A stretch of DNA of 64,000 nucleotides. Source: Magnetococcales bacterium (lineage in GTDB: Bacteria > Pseudomonadota > Magnetococcia > Magnetococcales > UBA8363). The position numbers were made by a program, and so were the translations under genes. The notes under the pieces were generated by a model. It searched no databases, was not told the origin of the DNA, and saw only the letters and a list, made by a program, of their open reading frames with translations. Shown piece after piece: positions 8,253 through 16,689 of this stretch (position 1 is its first letter; the number at the start of each line of letters is the position of its first letter). The stretch spans positions 81,653 through 145,652 of the forward strand of contig JADGCV010000005.1 in assembly GCA_015228815.1 (NCBI GenBank). Reading direction: 5' to 3'.

Positions 8253-9422
8253 TCATTCAGATCGAAGCATGCCCAGCATGCTCATCAAGAAACTGCTGAA
8301 GATGGTTTGCACACCCAGGGCGATCATGGTGACGGCGGGGATGACGATGCGCAGTGCCGCGGTCGGTTCCAGATTGCCAAAGGAGACGTCGGCCCAGTTG
8401 TGGACCCCGAAAAGCAGCAGCGCCAGACCGGCCACGACCGTGGCGAAGCCGGCCATCAATCCGGTTTCCAGTCTGATGAAGCGAAAGAGCGGAGTCAGGA
8501 GTGGATCGTCGGGATGGATCCCCTTCCGGCTGACGAAAACGCGCCCCAAAGCCCAGAAGGAGATGCACTGAAAACCGATGATGCACATCAGACCACTGAC
8601 CAGAAGCGTGTTGACATCCAGTCCGATGTCCCCGATCCACAGGGTGCCGGGCAGAATCAGAAAAAAACCGACCAAACCAAGAAGGAACAGAAACAGGCCC
8701 GGAACGAGGAACACCCAATTGGGGGAGAGAATCATCATGAAGCGCAGATGCCGCCATCCATCGCGCCATGTTTTCAGATGGGGCGGGCGACCACGCTGAT
8801 CGGGATGCAGGGTGATGGGGGTTTGTTCGATGCGCAATCGGGCCAGGGTCGCCTTGATCACCATTTCGCTGGCGAACTCCATGCCCGGGGTGGTCAAGCC
8901 GAGGGACTGGATCCGTTCTTTGGAAAAGCCGCGCATGCCACAGTGGAAGTCCTGTACCGGACATCCGAAGAAGAGCCGACCGATCCAACTGAGCACCGGA
9001 TTTCCCAGCCATCGGTGCAGTGGCGGCATGGCGCCGGGCAAAATGGTTCCGCCCCCTTTGGGCAGGCGGCAGCCCATCACCAGCTCCGTCCCCTGGCGTA
9101 ATTTTTCCACGAAGGGATCGATCACCGACCAGTCATAGCTGTCATCGGCGTCGGCCATGATGATGTAGCGTCCTCTGGCGTGTTCGATGCCGGCCATCAG
9201 GGCGCTGCCATATCCCCGAATCGGGACATCGATGACCCGGGCGCCGGCGGCAATGGCTATTTTCTGCGAACCGTCACTGCTGCCGTTATCGGCAATGAGC
9301 ACTTCTCCATGGATATTGAGTCGCTCAAGAGCGGCGACCCCTTTGCGCACGCAGACCTCAATGGAGTTGGCCTCGTTCAGACAAGGCATCAGCAGCGTCA
9401 GTTCCATCGGGTCGCTGTTCAT
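8253..9422 (-). CDS. family 2 glycosyltransferase with C-terminal membrane domain
   Basis: A 389-residue protein if it starts at the ATG at 9422 (MNSDPMELTLLMPCLNEA). Longer frames upstream lack the domain. The GT-A domain (about 6-230) shows the nucleotide-binding start LMPCLNEANSIE, NGSSDGS and the metal-binding DADD at 91-94. Four hydrophobic helices follow, from about 245 to the end. The pattern matches dolichyl- or polyprenyl-phosphate sugar transferases, which load a sugar on a lipid carrier at the inner membrane. The adjacent GT39-like membrane protein and methyltransferase suggest a shared glycan pathway. The substrate is unknown. Confidence 0.88.
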   Translation of the reverse strand: MNSDPMELTLLMPCLNEANSIEVCVRKGVAALERLNIHGEVLIADNGSSDGSQKIAIAAGARVIDVPIRGYGSALMAGIEHARGRYIIMADADDSYDWSVIDPFVEKLRQGTELVMGCRLPKGGGTILPGAMPPLHRWLGNPVLSWIGRLFFGCPVQDFHCGMRGFSKERIQSLGLTTPGMEFASEMVIKATLARLRIEQTPITLHPDQRGRPPHLKTWRDGWRHLRFMMILSPNWVFLVPGLFLFLLGLVGFFLILPGTLWIGDIGLDVNTLLVSGLMCIIGFQCISFWALGRVFVSRKGIHPDDPLLTPLFRFIRLETGLMAGFATVVAGLALLLFGVHNWADVSFGNLEPTAALRIVIPAVTMIALGVQTIFSSFLMSMLGMLRSE

Positions 9423-9661
9423 CGCATTCTCAAAGGTAGACGGCGTTTCGCCATTTGGAATAACATGATTCAAAGTGCCAGGAGTGGCATTCCGGGAGCA
9501 ACCGACACTTCCAATATTTTCTATCATGGCGCATCGAAGGATGGCAAGTTCATCGCGCACGGCGGTGAAGGCGAACCGTCCGGTTGGTAGCGGCGCGAGG
9601 TGGGTTCCTTGTTGCATCGGCGCGTGTGCCATGTGCCACGAAAGGGTGGGTGCAAACCACG

Positions 9662-10426
9662 ATGAGCAATCATTTGTTCGATCTTTCCGATGAATATGAC
9701 CAAATGCTCAACAAGGGTTTGCGTCTGTCGGGCGAGGGAAGGCGTTTTTTTTTGGAGGGGAGAGTCGATTTTCTCCTGAAACGTCTGCCATCCGGGCGTC
9801 CCTGGCGGCGGATATTGGATTATGGTTGCGGCTTGGGCGAAACCAGCGCCTGTCTGGCGCGCCGGTTTCCCGAGGCGGAGGTGGTCGGAGTGGATACTTC
9901 GCCCGCGGCGCTGAAGAGCGCCCGCCGCCAGTATGGCAGCGATCGTGTTACGTTCAGCATGCTGGAAGAACTGGATCGATCCGAACGGTTCGATCTGTGT
10001 TATTGCAATGGCGTGTTTCACCATATCCCGGTCAACATGCGTCCCCGGGCCGTCGAACTGGTCCACCGTGTTTTGTGTCCGGGTGGGACCTTTGCATTTT
10101 TTGAAAACAATCCGTGGAATCCCGGAACGCGCCTGGTCATGCGGTTGGTACCGTTCGACCGGGACGCCATTATGATTTCGCCGGCTCGGGCGGTCCGGAT
10201 GTTGCGTTCCGGCGGTTTTTCCGTCAATGACACGCCGGATTATCTGTTCATCTTTCCCAAAGTGCTTGCGGCGTTGCGTCCACTGGAGCCAAAATTGGTG
10301 AAATATCCCTTTGGGGCGCAGTATTTGATCCTGTCACGTAAAGGGACGGGTGGGTATTGCGTTATTCCTCGATCCGATCCAGAGGATGCGGCGTCAGGAA
10401 CGTCAGTTGGACATCGCGAACCGTAA
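9662..10426 (+). CDS. class I SAM-dependent methyltransferase
   Basis: A 254-residue protein with motif I ILDYGCGLGETSACLA (about 51-66) and GVDTS (D78) for SAM binding, then CNGVFHHIP as the motif after strand 4. This is the Methyltransf_11/12 type acting on a small molecule or lipid-linked sugar. Start ATG at 9662; an upstream in-frame extension exists but carries no domain. The 3' end overlaps the convergent membrane protein gene by 65 bases. The substrate cannot be read from the sequence. Confidence 0.85.
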   Translation: MSNHLFDLSDEYDQMLNKGLRLSGEGRRFFLEGRVDFLLKRLPSGRPWRRILDYGCGLGETSACLARRFPEAEVVGVDTSPAALKSARRQYGSDRVTFSMLEELDRSERFDLCYCNGVFHHIPVNMRPRAVELVHRVLCPGGTFAFFENNPWNPGTRLVMRLVPFDRDAIMISPARAVRMLRSGGFSVNDTPDYLFIFPKVLAALRPLEPKLVKYPFGAQYLILSRKGTGGYCVIPRSDPEDAASGTSVGHREP

Positions 10427-12365
10427 ACGGGCCGTTCCGTGTGTGCAGAATGACCCTGAAGCGTGACAGAGGCCTGGGTAGATGGGCCATCAGAATATTC
10501 TCGCGTTCTTCGCCGGCGCTTCGTTCATGATAGGCGCGGCCCATGTAGATGGAGATTGCCATGTCCGGGTTTTCCCGCGTCCACCCCAGAAGCCGCGCCC
10601 GGATTTCGCCCAGATGGACTGTCGTCGATGCCTTGAATGACAAACGAAGCAGCCGCTCCTCCGGCGGATGATTGCCATCACCCGCGTCTGTCCAGGCCGA
10701 GGTGCCTTCGGGAATGGTCAACGGTGCGTCAAGGTGCATCCGGCCCTGGTCCGTTTGCGTGAAGCCTTCGTCCTGGCCCAGGGTCCAGACAGCGCCATCT
10801 CCCAGGGTGAATGTGGTGCCTTGTCGTTGGATGGTCCGCGGACCCACGAGAAACAAATCGGTGAAATCCAGCCCCTGCCGATGGCGGTAGCGTATCGGAT
10901 AGCGGTCGAGAAGCGGCATGAATTCGTGGATGTCGCCATTCTGATTCAGACGCCGCCACTCGGCGATGAAATAGCCCGGCCTGTCGAAGACCGTTCCCGC
11001 GGGGCCGGTCCGCCACCCCTGCTCATGAGAGAGGTACATCGGGCGGATCGCGCCCCAGCCGCCCCCCTTGTAAATGAATTTCTCCCCTCCGGTCCGTTGG
11101 ACGTCGGCGTTGGCCGCGTCGCTGACGCGCGCGTAGGCGTCATACCCGTCGATCATCAGGTAGGGGACCGTCCGGGCCGCCGACAGATTCCACAGGCAGA
11201 GGCCGGCGAGCGCGGCGGCGGCTGTACCCAAGGTCAGCCGTCGCGCCCAAGGTCCGAAACGCGCCGATGCGTCGATGATCCGGAAAGAAAGATCGATGGC
11301 GGCAAGATAGAAGAACGCGGCGCATCCGGCGTAATAGCGCACCAGGGCTTCGATGAAAGGGTGGATGGGATCGACGCTCAAATACAAGAATGCCATCATT
11401 CCGAAGGGGAACGCCAATAACAACAAGTTGATCCGGGGGCGGCGCTCCTTGAGCCGGGTCATCCAGAAGAGACCGCCAACGATCCCGGTGGCGAACAGCG
11501 CAAATTCCGCCGATCCGGTATAGTGCAGCAATTTGGGGTACCGCAGCAAAAACCAGGAAAGATCGCCGCCGGGTAGATGGGGAAAGGCATTTTCCAGGAC
11601 CTTGTCGATGCCGAGGAAATATTTGTAACGGATCAGGGGGTCGCCGAAAAGCCGGGTGAAATAGTTCATTTCGACGATGATGCCGAGCAGTCCGGCGGTG
11701 GTCATCCAGGCGAAGACCCGCCGACGATGGCCAAGCATTGGAATGATGGCCATGGCCGCCACGGCGTGAAAGACGAACGTTTCGCGTGCCCCGACACCGA
11801 GCCAGAGCGCCAGTCCCGCCATGAACGCCGCGGCGAGGCGGCGATGGTTCCAGGACGGCATCGGTTTTGCGTCATTGCGGAATCCTCCTCCGGCGTAAAC
11901 GAGCGCCGCGATGCCCAGAAAGATGAGGGATGCGCCGATATTGTCCGGAAGCAGGATGGTGTCCACCTCCAGATAGGCGTAGCCGCAGCTCCACAGGGCG
12001 ACGAGTATCAGGGCAGCGTGGCTGTTGAACAGGGCGCGTCCAAGCAGAAAAAGGCTCAATCCCGACAGCAGTGCCGAAGCGAATACGGCGGTGGTATAGG
12101 TGGTCACGCTGTACCCGAAGAACATTGCCGGGATCGCCACCAGCCAGGCCATGGTGGGCCTGAGGTTGTGATGATGCAGGCCGATGGGTGTCGGATCGGG
12201 CAGATAACCGCCGGCGCCCATGTTCATGTAGCTCATGGGATCGCTGTTGATGGGCGTTTTGATCAGCCACAGGCGCAGGGCCATGCCGATGACGAGCAAT
12301 GCCGTAAGGATCAACCACTTTTGTTTGCGGGTCATGTCGCGCGTTTCATCCATGGTGGACTCCAT
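10362..12365 (-). CDS. multi-pass membrane protein, GT39/ArnT-like
   Basis: A 667-residue protein with about 10-12 TM helices in the first 400 residues (for example WLILTALLVIGMALRLWLI) and a soluble C-terminal region (about 430-667) rich in beta strands. The first periplasmic loop carries INSDPMSYMNM, recalling the acidic loop of GT39/ArnT/PMT transferases, which use polyprenyl-phosphate sugars. That would pair it with the GT2 gene at 8253-9422. Start ATG at 12365; a second ATG at 12353 has GGAG before it and is also possible. The family is tentative. Confidence 0.75.
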   Translation of the reverse strand: MESTMDETRDMTRKQKWLILTALLVIGMALRLWLIKTPINSDPMSYMNMGAGGYLPDPTPIGLHHHNLRPTMAWLVAIPAMFFGYSVTTYTTAVFASALLSGLSLFLLGRALFNSHAALILVALWSCGYAYLEVDTILLPDNIGASLIFLGIAALVYAGGGFRNDAKPMPSWNHRRLAAAFMAGLALWLGVGARETFVFHAVAAMAIIPMLGHRRRVFAWMTTAGLLGIIVEMNYFTRLFGDPLIRYKYFLGIDKVLENAFPHLPGGDLSWFLLRYPKLLHYTGSAEFALFATGIVGGLFWMTRLKERRPRINLLLLAFPFGMMAFLYLSVDPIHPFIEALVRYYAGCAAFFYLAAIDLSFRIIDASARFGPWARRLTLGTAAAALAGLCLWNLSAARTVPYLMIDGYDAYARVSDAANADVQRTGGEKFIYKGGGWGAIRPMYLSHEQGWRTGPAGTVFDRPGYFIAEWRRLNQNGDIHEFMPLLDRYPIRYRHRQGLDFTDLFLVGPRTIQRQGTTFTLGDGAVWTLGQDEGFTQTDQGRMHLDAPLTIPEGTSAWTDAGDGNHPPEERLLRLSFKASTTVHLGEIRARLLGWTRENPDMAISIYMGRAYHERSAGEERENILMAHLPRPLSRFRVILHTRNGPFTVRDVQLTFLTPHPLDRIEE

Positions 12366-12506
12366 ACCTTGACATGCACGCGCACATGGAAAACAGATGA
12401 TCGTGCCGATGAAAAAGCCGAGGGTTGGACCGGGGATGGTCTGTCTCGCCGAACCAGCCCGTTTTCATGGATAACACATTTCCTGAACCCGCAACAGGAG
12501 AAGAAC

Positions 12507-13406
12507 GTGAACGATGGTGGTCTGTTGTGTCGCTTTCTCGATGACATGCAGGTGGAACATGGTCTGTCGGCCAATACCCTGGAGGCCTACCGTCATGATC
12601 TGGAAGGGTTGGAACGATTCCTGACGGGACAGGGGGTGGGATGGCTCGATGCGGGACGGAAGGATCTTTCGGAATGGTTGCACATGATGCTCCAGGAACG
12701 ACTGGCCCCCGCGTCCATGGCCCGCAAACGTTCTGCCGCGGGGCGGATGTTTCGCTGGCTTGCGGCGGGAGAACTGCGCCGGGACGATCCGACGGACCTG
12801 TTGGAAAGCCCGCGCCGTGGGCGGCGTCTGCCGAAGGTGTTGAGCGAGGCGGAGGTCGAAGCCCTGTTGGCCGCTCCGGATCGCAATGATGTCCTGGGTC
12901 TTCGCGATGCCGCCATGCTGGAAACCCTGTACGCCACCGGCCTGCGCGTTTCGGAACTCGTGGGGCTGACAACCGATGCCCTGGACGAGGGGTTTGGTTT
13001 TCTGCGGGTCGTGGGCAAGGGAGACAAGGAACGGGTTGTCCCCATCGGTCAGGTGGCCTTGGCGTTGATCGGACGGTATCAACGCGCTTCCCGGCCAGTT
13101 CTTCTGGGAAAACGTGCCGTTCCCGATCTGTTCGTCACCAATCGCGGCCAGGGCATGACGCGGCAGAACTTCTGGTACATCATCCGTCGCCATGCCCTGA
13201 TGGCGGGAATCCAGACGCCGTTGTCCCCCCATCTGCTGCGACACTCCTTCGCCTCCCATCTGCTCAATCATGGCGCCGATCTGCGCGGTGTCCAGATGAT
13301 GCTGGGACATGCCGACATTTCCACGACTGAAATCTATACCCACGTCGCCCGTGAACGACTCAAGGAGGTGCATCGAAACTATCATCCTCGAAGTGATGGG
13401 CAGTGA
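12507..13406 (+). CDS. xerD: site-specific tyrosine recombinase XerD
   Basis: A 299-residue protein starting at GTG 12507, with AGGAG seven bases upstream; this gives the usual XerD length of about 298. The SAM-like N-terminal domain is at about 5-90. The catalytic domain has R147 in TGLRVSEL, the beta-hairpin Lys in GKGDKERVVP, HLLRHSFASHLL (HxxR), LGHADISTTEIYTH and nucleophile Y277. With XerC it would resolve chromosome dimers at dif. XerC cannot be fully excluded, but the motif set fits XerD better. The divergent neighbour is a membrane protein and an SDR follows on the same strand. Confidence 0.92.
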   Translation: MNDGGLLCRFLDDMQVEHGLSANTLEAYRHDLEGLERFLTGQGVGWLDAGRKDLSEWLHMMLQERLAPASMARKRSAAGRMFRWLAAGELRRDDPTDLLESPRRGRRLPKVLSEAEVEALLAAPDRNDVLGLRDAAMLETLYATGLRVSELVGLTTDALDEGFGFLRVVGKGDKERVVPIGQVALALIGRYQRASRPVLLGKRAVPDLFVTNRGQGMTRQNFWYIIRRHALMAGIQTPLSPHLLRHSFASHLLNHGADLRGVQMMLGHADISTTEIYTHVARERLKEVHRNYHPRSDGQ

Positions 13407-13418
13407 AGGAAGGAACCG

Positions 13419-14216
13419 ATGTTCATGGTGAATGGGGAAGATGCACGTCAACGGCAAACGGGAGGGGTGCAAAAAGGCTTTTTCACGGACCCGATCAAGT
13501 CCGGGGTTGCCCTGGTTACCGGTGGCGCGGTCCGTCTGGGGGCCAGGATCAGTCACGACCTTGCATCCCTGGGGTTTTCCGTCGCCTTGACGTACCACCG
13601 TTCCGGCGATGCCGCGCTTGATCTGACCCGAAAGATTGAACGAGAGGGAGGGGTTGCCCGTCCTTTTTCCCTGGATCTGGCTGATCCGGAGAACATCTCT
13701 TTCCTCGTCGCGTCCGTGGAACGGCATCTGGGACCGATTTCCCTCCTGGTCAACAATGCCGGAGTGTTCCTGGCCGATTCGGGTCCTGAAGGATGGGCGT
13801 TGTTGGAACATCAGCTCAAGATCAATCTTCAAGGCCCCCTGTGGCTTTCCATGGAGGTGGCCCGATCCATGGAACAGGCCGGCATCAAGGGGCAGATCAT
13901 CACCATTGCCGACATCTGGGGCGAACGCCCCCTTTCCCGGCATGCTGCCTATGGTGCCGCCAAGGCGGGCATGATCATGGCGACCCAGGTCCTGGCCCGC
14001 GACCTGGCCCCGGACATCCGGGTCAATGCCATCGCTCCCGGAGCGGTCTATCCCCCTCCGAAGGAGGACCCGGGGTACACCACCATGCGTTCCCGAACCC
14101 CCTTGGCCGCGGCCTCCGGTGCCGATGCGGTCCTCGCGGCCATTCACTACCTCCTGGAGGCCGGATTCGTTACCGGAGAGGTGTTGCATGTGGATGGAGG
14201 ACGTCGTCTGGCTTGA
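13419..14216 (+). CDS. SDR oxidoreductase, pteridine reductase/FolM-like
   Basis: A 265-residue short-chain dehydrogenase. TGGAVRLG (34-41) is the NADP-binding turn, NNAG is at 112-115, and Y178-x3-K182 the catalytic pair. The usual catalytic serine is replaced by aspartate (D165 in ITIADIWGE), as in PTR1 and FolM, which reduce dihydropteridines. That supports dihydrofolate or dihydromonapterin reductase activity. The ATG at 13419 follows GAAGGAA and lies 12 bases after xerD, so they may be one transcript. Confidence 0.85.
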   Translation: MFMVNGEDARQRQTGGVQKGFFTDPIKSGVALVTGGAVRLGARISHDLASLGFSVALTYHRSGDAALDLTRKIEREGGVARPFSLDLADPENISFLVASVERHLGPISLLVNNAGVFLADSGPEGWALLEHQLKINLQGPLWLSMEVARSMEQAGIKGQIITIADIWGERPLSRHAAYGAAKAGMIMATQVLARDLAPDIRVNAIAPGAVYPPPKEDPGYTTMRSRTPLAAASGADAVLAAIHYLLEAGFVTGEVLHVDGGRRLA

Positions 14217-14527
14217 TTTTCGTTCGCGGCGCTTTTCCTTCACGGCGCTCCTGTCGTGCCGCGTTCGACCCGCCGCGGGAGCCAAGGATTCCTTCCATGG
14301 TTGAAGGATTCTTTGGAAATTGGTCCGCGGTCCAGGGCCGTCCATCCGGCCCGAAGTGGCGCCGATTCGCGGAAAAGGAAACGGAAAAAAATCAAAAAAT
14401 AGTTCAAGATCAAATCGATGACGTAAAGCCTTCCGTGTGTCGCCCGAATGTCCGGGACTATGGCATGAATATTGTTGAAACATGTTTCAGAGTCCACGTG
14501 CCGAACCTTGTGACAAATAGGAAAAAT
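14217..14527. other. intergenic stretch before arsC
   Basis: About 310 bases without a credible gene, becoming AT-richer towards arsC. The only structured signal I see is the 14-base palindrome at 14476-14489. The rest shows nothing recognisable. Confidence 0.4.
14476..14489. promoter_or_regulatory. perfect 14-bp palindrome, possible operator of arsC
   Basis: TGAAACATGTTTCA is its own reverse complement and lies about 40 bases upstream of the arsC start in an AT-rich segment. Its position suits a dimeric repressor, but no ArsR gene is adjacent and the match to known ArsR operators is not established. Confidence 0.35.
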
Positions 14528-15028
14528 ATGGGCGATACCCTCTACAATGTTTTGTTCCTGTGTACCGGAAATTCGGCCCGCAGCATCATTGCCCAGGCCA
14601 TCCTCGAGCGGGAAGGGGCGGGACGTTTCGCCGCCTTCAGCGCCGGAAGCCGTCCCGTGGGTCAGGTCAATCCCGATGCCCTTCGGGTGCTGACCATGAT
14701 CAAACATCCCACCGACCATCTCCATTCCAAAAGCTGGGAGATCTACAGTCGATCCGACGCCCCGGTGATGGATTTCGTGTTCACCGTCTGTGACCAGGCG
14801 GCCAACGAAGTGTGTCCCGTCTGGCCGGGACATCCGATCACCGCCAACTGGGGGGTTCCCGACCCCGCCGCCTTCGTTGGAACCATCAAGGAAAAGGCGG
14901 TCGCCTTCAACGAAACCTATCGTTTGCTTTTCAACAGAATTTCCACTTTCGTCAATCTGCCGATCAAGACCCTCGACCGATTGAGTCTCCAACGACAGGT
15001 CGTGGATATCGGGCGTCAGATGTCGTGA
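14528..15028 (+). CDS. arsC: arsenate reductase ArsC (LMW-phosphatase family)
   Basis: A 166-residue protein with the phosphatase loop C12-TGNSA-R18, the redox pair C88 and C96 in TVCDQAANEVCPVWPG, and the general-acid loop containing D112 (GVPDPA). These are the features of the thioredoxin-coupled ArsC that converts arsenate to arsenite. The ATG at 14528 gives the normal length. No arsenite exporter or ArsR lies beside it, so it may act with distant genes or be a related protein phosphatase. Confidence 0.9.
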   Translation: MGDTLYNVLFLCTGNSARSIIAQAILEREGAGRFAAFSAGSRPVGQVNPDALRVLTMIKHPTDHLHSKSWEIYSRSDAPVMDFVFTVCDQAANEVCPVWPGHPITANWGVPDPAAFVGTIKEKAVAFNETYRLLFNRISTFVNLPIKTLDRLSLQRQVVDIGRQMS

Positions 15029-15085
15029 GATGCATGGGTGGCGCATCCGGGGTGATTATACTGGTTGCTATCAGAAAGGCGCTCA

Positions 15086-15346
15086 ATGAGGTTTCGGAGA
15101 ATAATAAAAACTATTGAAAGGTATCTTGGCGCGAATAAAAAAAAACAGAAGAGACGAATCGGCGCATTTGAAAAAATTCTTGACCGACTTTCGGAGAAGG
15201 AAACCACGGTGTTGATGCGTTTGAATCGTGAAACAGATCCGAGGAAGGTCAAGGAAATGAAAAAAAAACTCAGATTGATCCACGCGAACAAGGTTCAGGG
15301 GATCAGGATTTGTCGCCAGATGCGGTATGTGGAAAAGAAGGAATGA
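15086..15346 (+). CDS. small basic hypothetical protein
   Basis: An 86-residue, strongly basic and helical protein (MRFRRIIKTIERYLG at the start, many Lys/Arg). AAAGG precedes the ATG at 15086; a TTG at 15065 is also in frame. It has no signal peptide, TM helix or Cys motif. Composition suggests nucleic-acid or protein binding, but this is only a guess. It sits between arsC and pstS on the same strand. Confidence 0.55.
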   Translation: MRFRRIIKTIERYLGANKKKQKRRIGAFEKILDRLSEKETTVLMRLNRETDPRKVKEMKKKLRLIHANKVQGIRICRQMRYVEKKE

Positions 15347-15433
15347 ATCCAAAGGTTCGTCTTGGACTGGTTTTCATCAACGCAACAAAGAATGATAACG
15401 ATAAATCACACACATTTATGGAGACGAGGTATC

Positions 15434-16486
15434 ATGAACTGCAAAAAAGCATTGAAAAGTTTGAGTCTGGCCGCGATTTGCGTGAGCGGTGCGCTCATGT
15501 TTCCCGGCAATGCGGTTGCCCGGGATCAGATCCAGATTGTCGGGTCTTCGACCGTCTATCCCTTTGCCACGACGGTGGCGGAGGAATTTGGTCGTGCCGG
15601 CAAGTTCAAGGCCCCGGTGATCGAAAGCACGGGGACGGGTGGAGGATTCAAACTTTTCTGTTCGGGGGTGGGTGACCGTTTTGCCGATATTTCCAATGCC
15701 TCCCGGCGGATCAAAAAGTCGGAAGTGGAAACCTGCGCTGCCAATGGGGTCAGCGACATCACCGAAATCAAGATTGGTTATGACGGCATTGTCCTTGCCA
15801 GTTCCCGCAGCGCCAAGCCCATGAATCTTTCTCTCAAGGACGTTTTCATGGCCCTGGCCCGCCAGGTTCCCGACAAGGATGGGAAGATGGTCGATAATCC
15901 CAACAAATCTTGGAAGGATGTCAATGCCGAACTGCCCGACATCAAGATTCGGGTTCTGGGACCCCCGCCCACCTCCGGCACCCGTGATGCCTTTGCCGAG
16001 TTGGCCATGGAGGGTGGGTGCAAGGCGATTCCCGAGTTGAAGGAACTCGTCAAAAAGGATGAAAAACAACTCAAGCCCGTCTGCCACAGTGTTCGCGAGG
16101 ATGGGGCCTATGTCGAAGCGGGAGAAAACGACAACCTGATCGTGCAAAAGTTGATCGCCGACCCGATGTCCCTGGGTGTGTTTGGCTATTCGTTTCTCGA
16201 ACAGAACCAGGATCAAATTCAGGGGAACATCGTCGGCGGGGTGAAACCGACGTTCGACAACATTGCCAACGGCAGTTATCCCGTTTCCCGTCCCCTGTTC
16301 ATCTACATCAAGAAGGCCCACATCGGAATGGTTCCGGGCATTGCCGAATTCGTGGCGGAATTTTCCAGCGAACGCGCCTGGGGCAACGAGGGATACCTGG
16401 CGGAACGGGGGCTGATCCCCATGCCGACCGAAGAACGCAAGAAGTTTGCCGAAGATGCCAAGACGATGCGTAAACTGGAACTGTAA
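15434..16486 (+). CDS. pstS: phosphate ABC transporter substrate-binding protein PstS
   Basis: A 350-residue periplasmic protein. The signal peptide (MNCKKALKSLSLAAICVSG...) is probably cleaved near residue 29. QIVGSSTVYPF and STGTGGG are the phosphate-binding start of PstS, NASRRIK follows, and PPTSGTRDAF is the second ligand loop. The sequence type is that of alphaproteobacterial PstS. GAGGT precedes the ATG at 15434. No pstCAB or phoU gene follows; a hairpin and an ABC-F gene on the other strand do. It may serve a transporter encoded elsewhere or be a binding or sensing paralogue. Confidence 0.9.
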   Translation: MNCKKALKSLSLAAICVSGALMFPGNAVARDQIQIVGSSTVYPFATTVAEEFGRAGKFKAPVIESTGTGGGFKLFCSGVGDRFADISNASRRIKKSEVETCAANGVSDITEIKIGYDGIVLASSRSAKPMNLSLKDVFMALARQVPDKDGKMVDNPNKSWKDVNAELPDIKIRVLGPPPTSGTRDAFAELAMEGGCKAIPELKELVKKDEKQLKPVCHSVREDGAYVEAGENDNLIVQKLIADPMSLGVFGYSFLEQNQDQIQGNIVGGVKPTFDNIANGSYPVSRPLFIYIKKAHIGMVPGIAEFVAEFSSERAWGNEGYLAERGLIPMPTEERKKFAEDAKTMRKLEL

Positions 16487-16496
16487 GTGTACCTTG

Positions 16497-16521
16497 GGAA
16501 CGAGGGTTTTTCCCTTGTTCC
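16497..16521 (+). terminator. hairpin after pstS, possible terminator
   Basis: GGAACGAGGG, a TTTTT loop and CCCTTGTTCC form a 10-bp stem with one G-T pair, 11 bases after the pstS stop. There is no T run after the stem, so it may be weak or act as an mRNA end stabiliser. Confidence 0.55.
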
Positions 16522-16689
16522 GGGGACCGGTCTTCCGAGGTCCGATTCCTTGAGGACCGGTGGCTCCGCCCCCTGGACGTTTCGTAACGAATCAAACGAT
16601 CCAGGGTCGAACCGATACAGGATTCGATGATGCCCTGCTTATGCCCGGGCCAGGGAGATTGATTCATGACCGCTTTCGACGAACTGAAA

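Noticed and set aside
11577..12506. Upstream extension of the XerD frame
   Set aside because: It runs antisense through the membrane protein gene; the GTG at 12507 has a good AGGAG and gives the normal length.
12465..14483. 672-residue minus-strand open frame across xerD and the SDR gene
   Set aside because: Antisense to two well-supported genes and without motifs.
15362..15433. Pho box upstream of pstS
   Set aside because: No convincing pair of CTGTCAT-like direct repeats could be seen.
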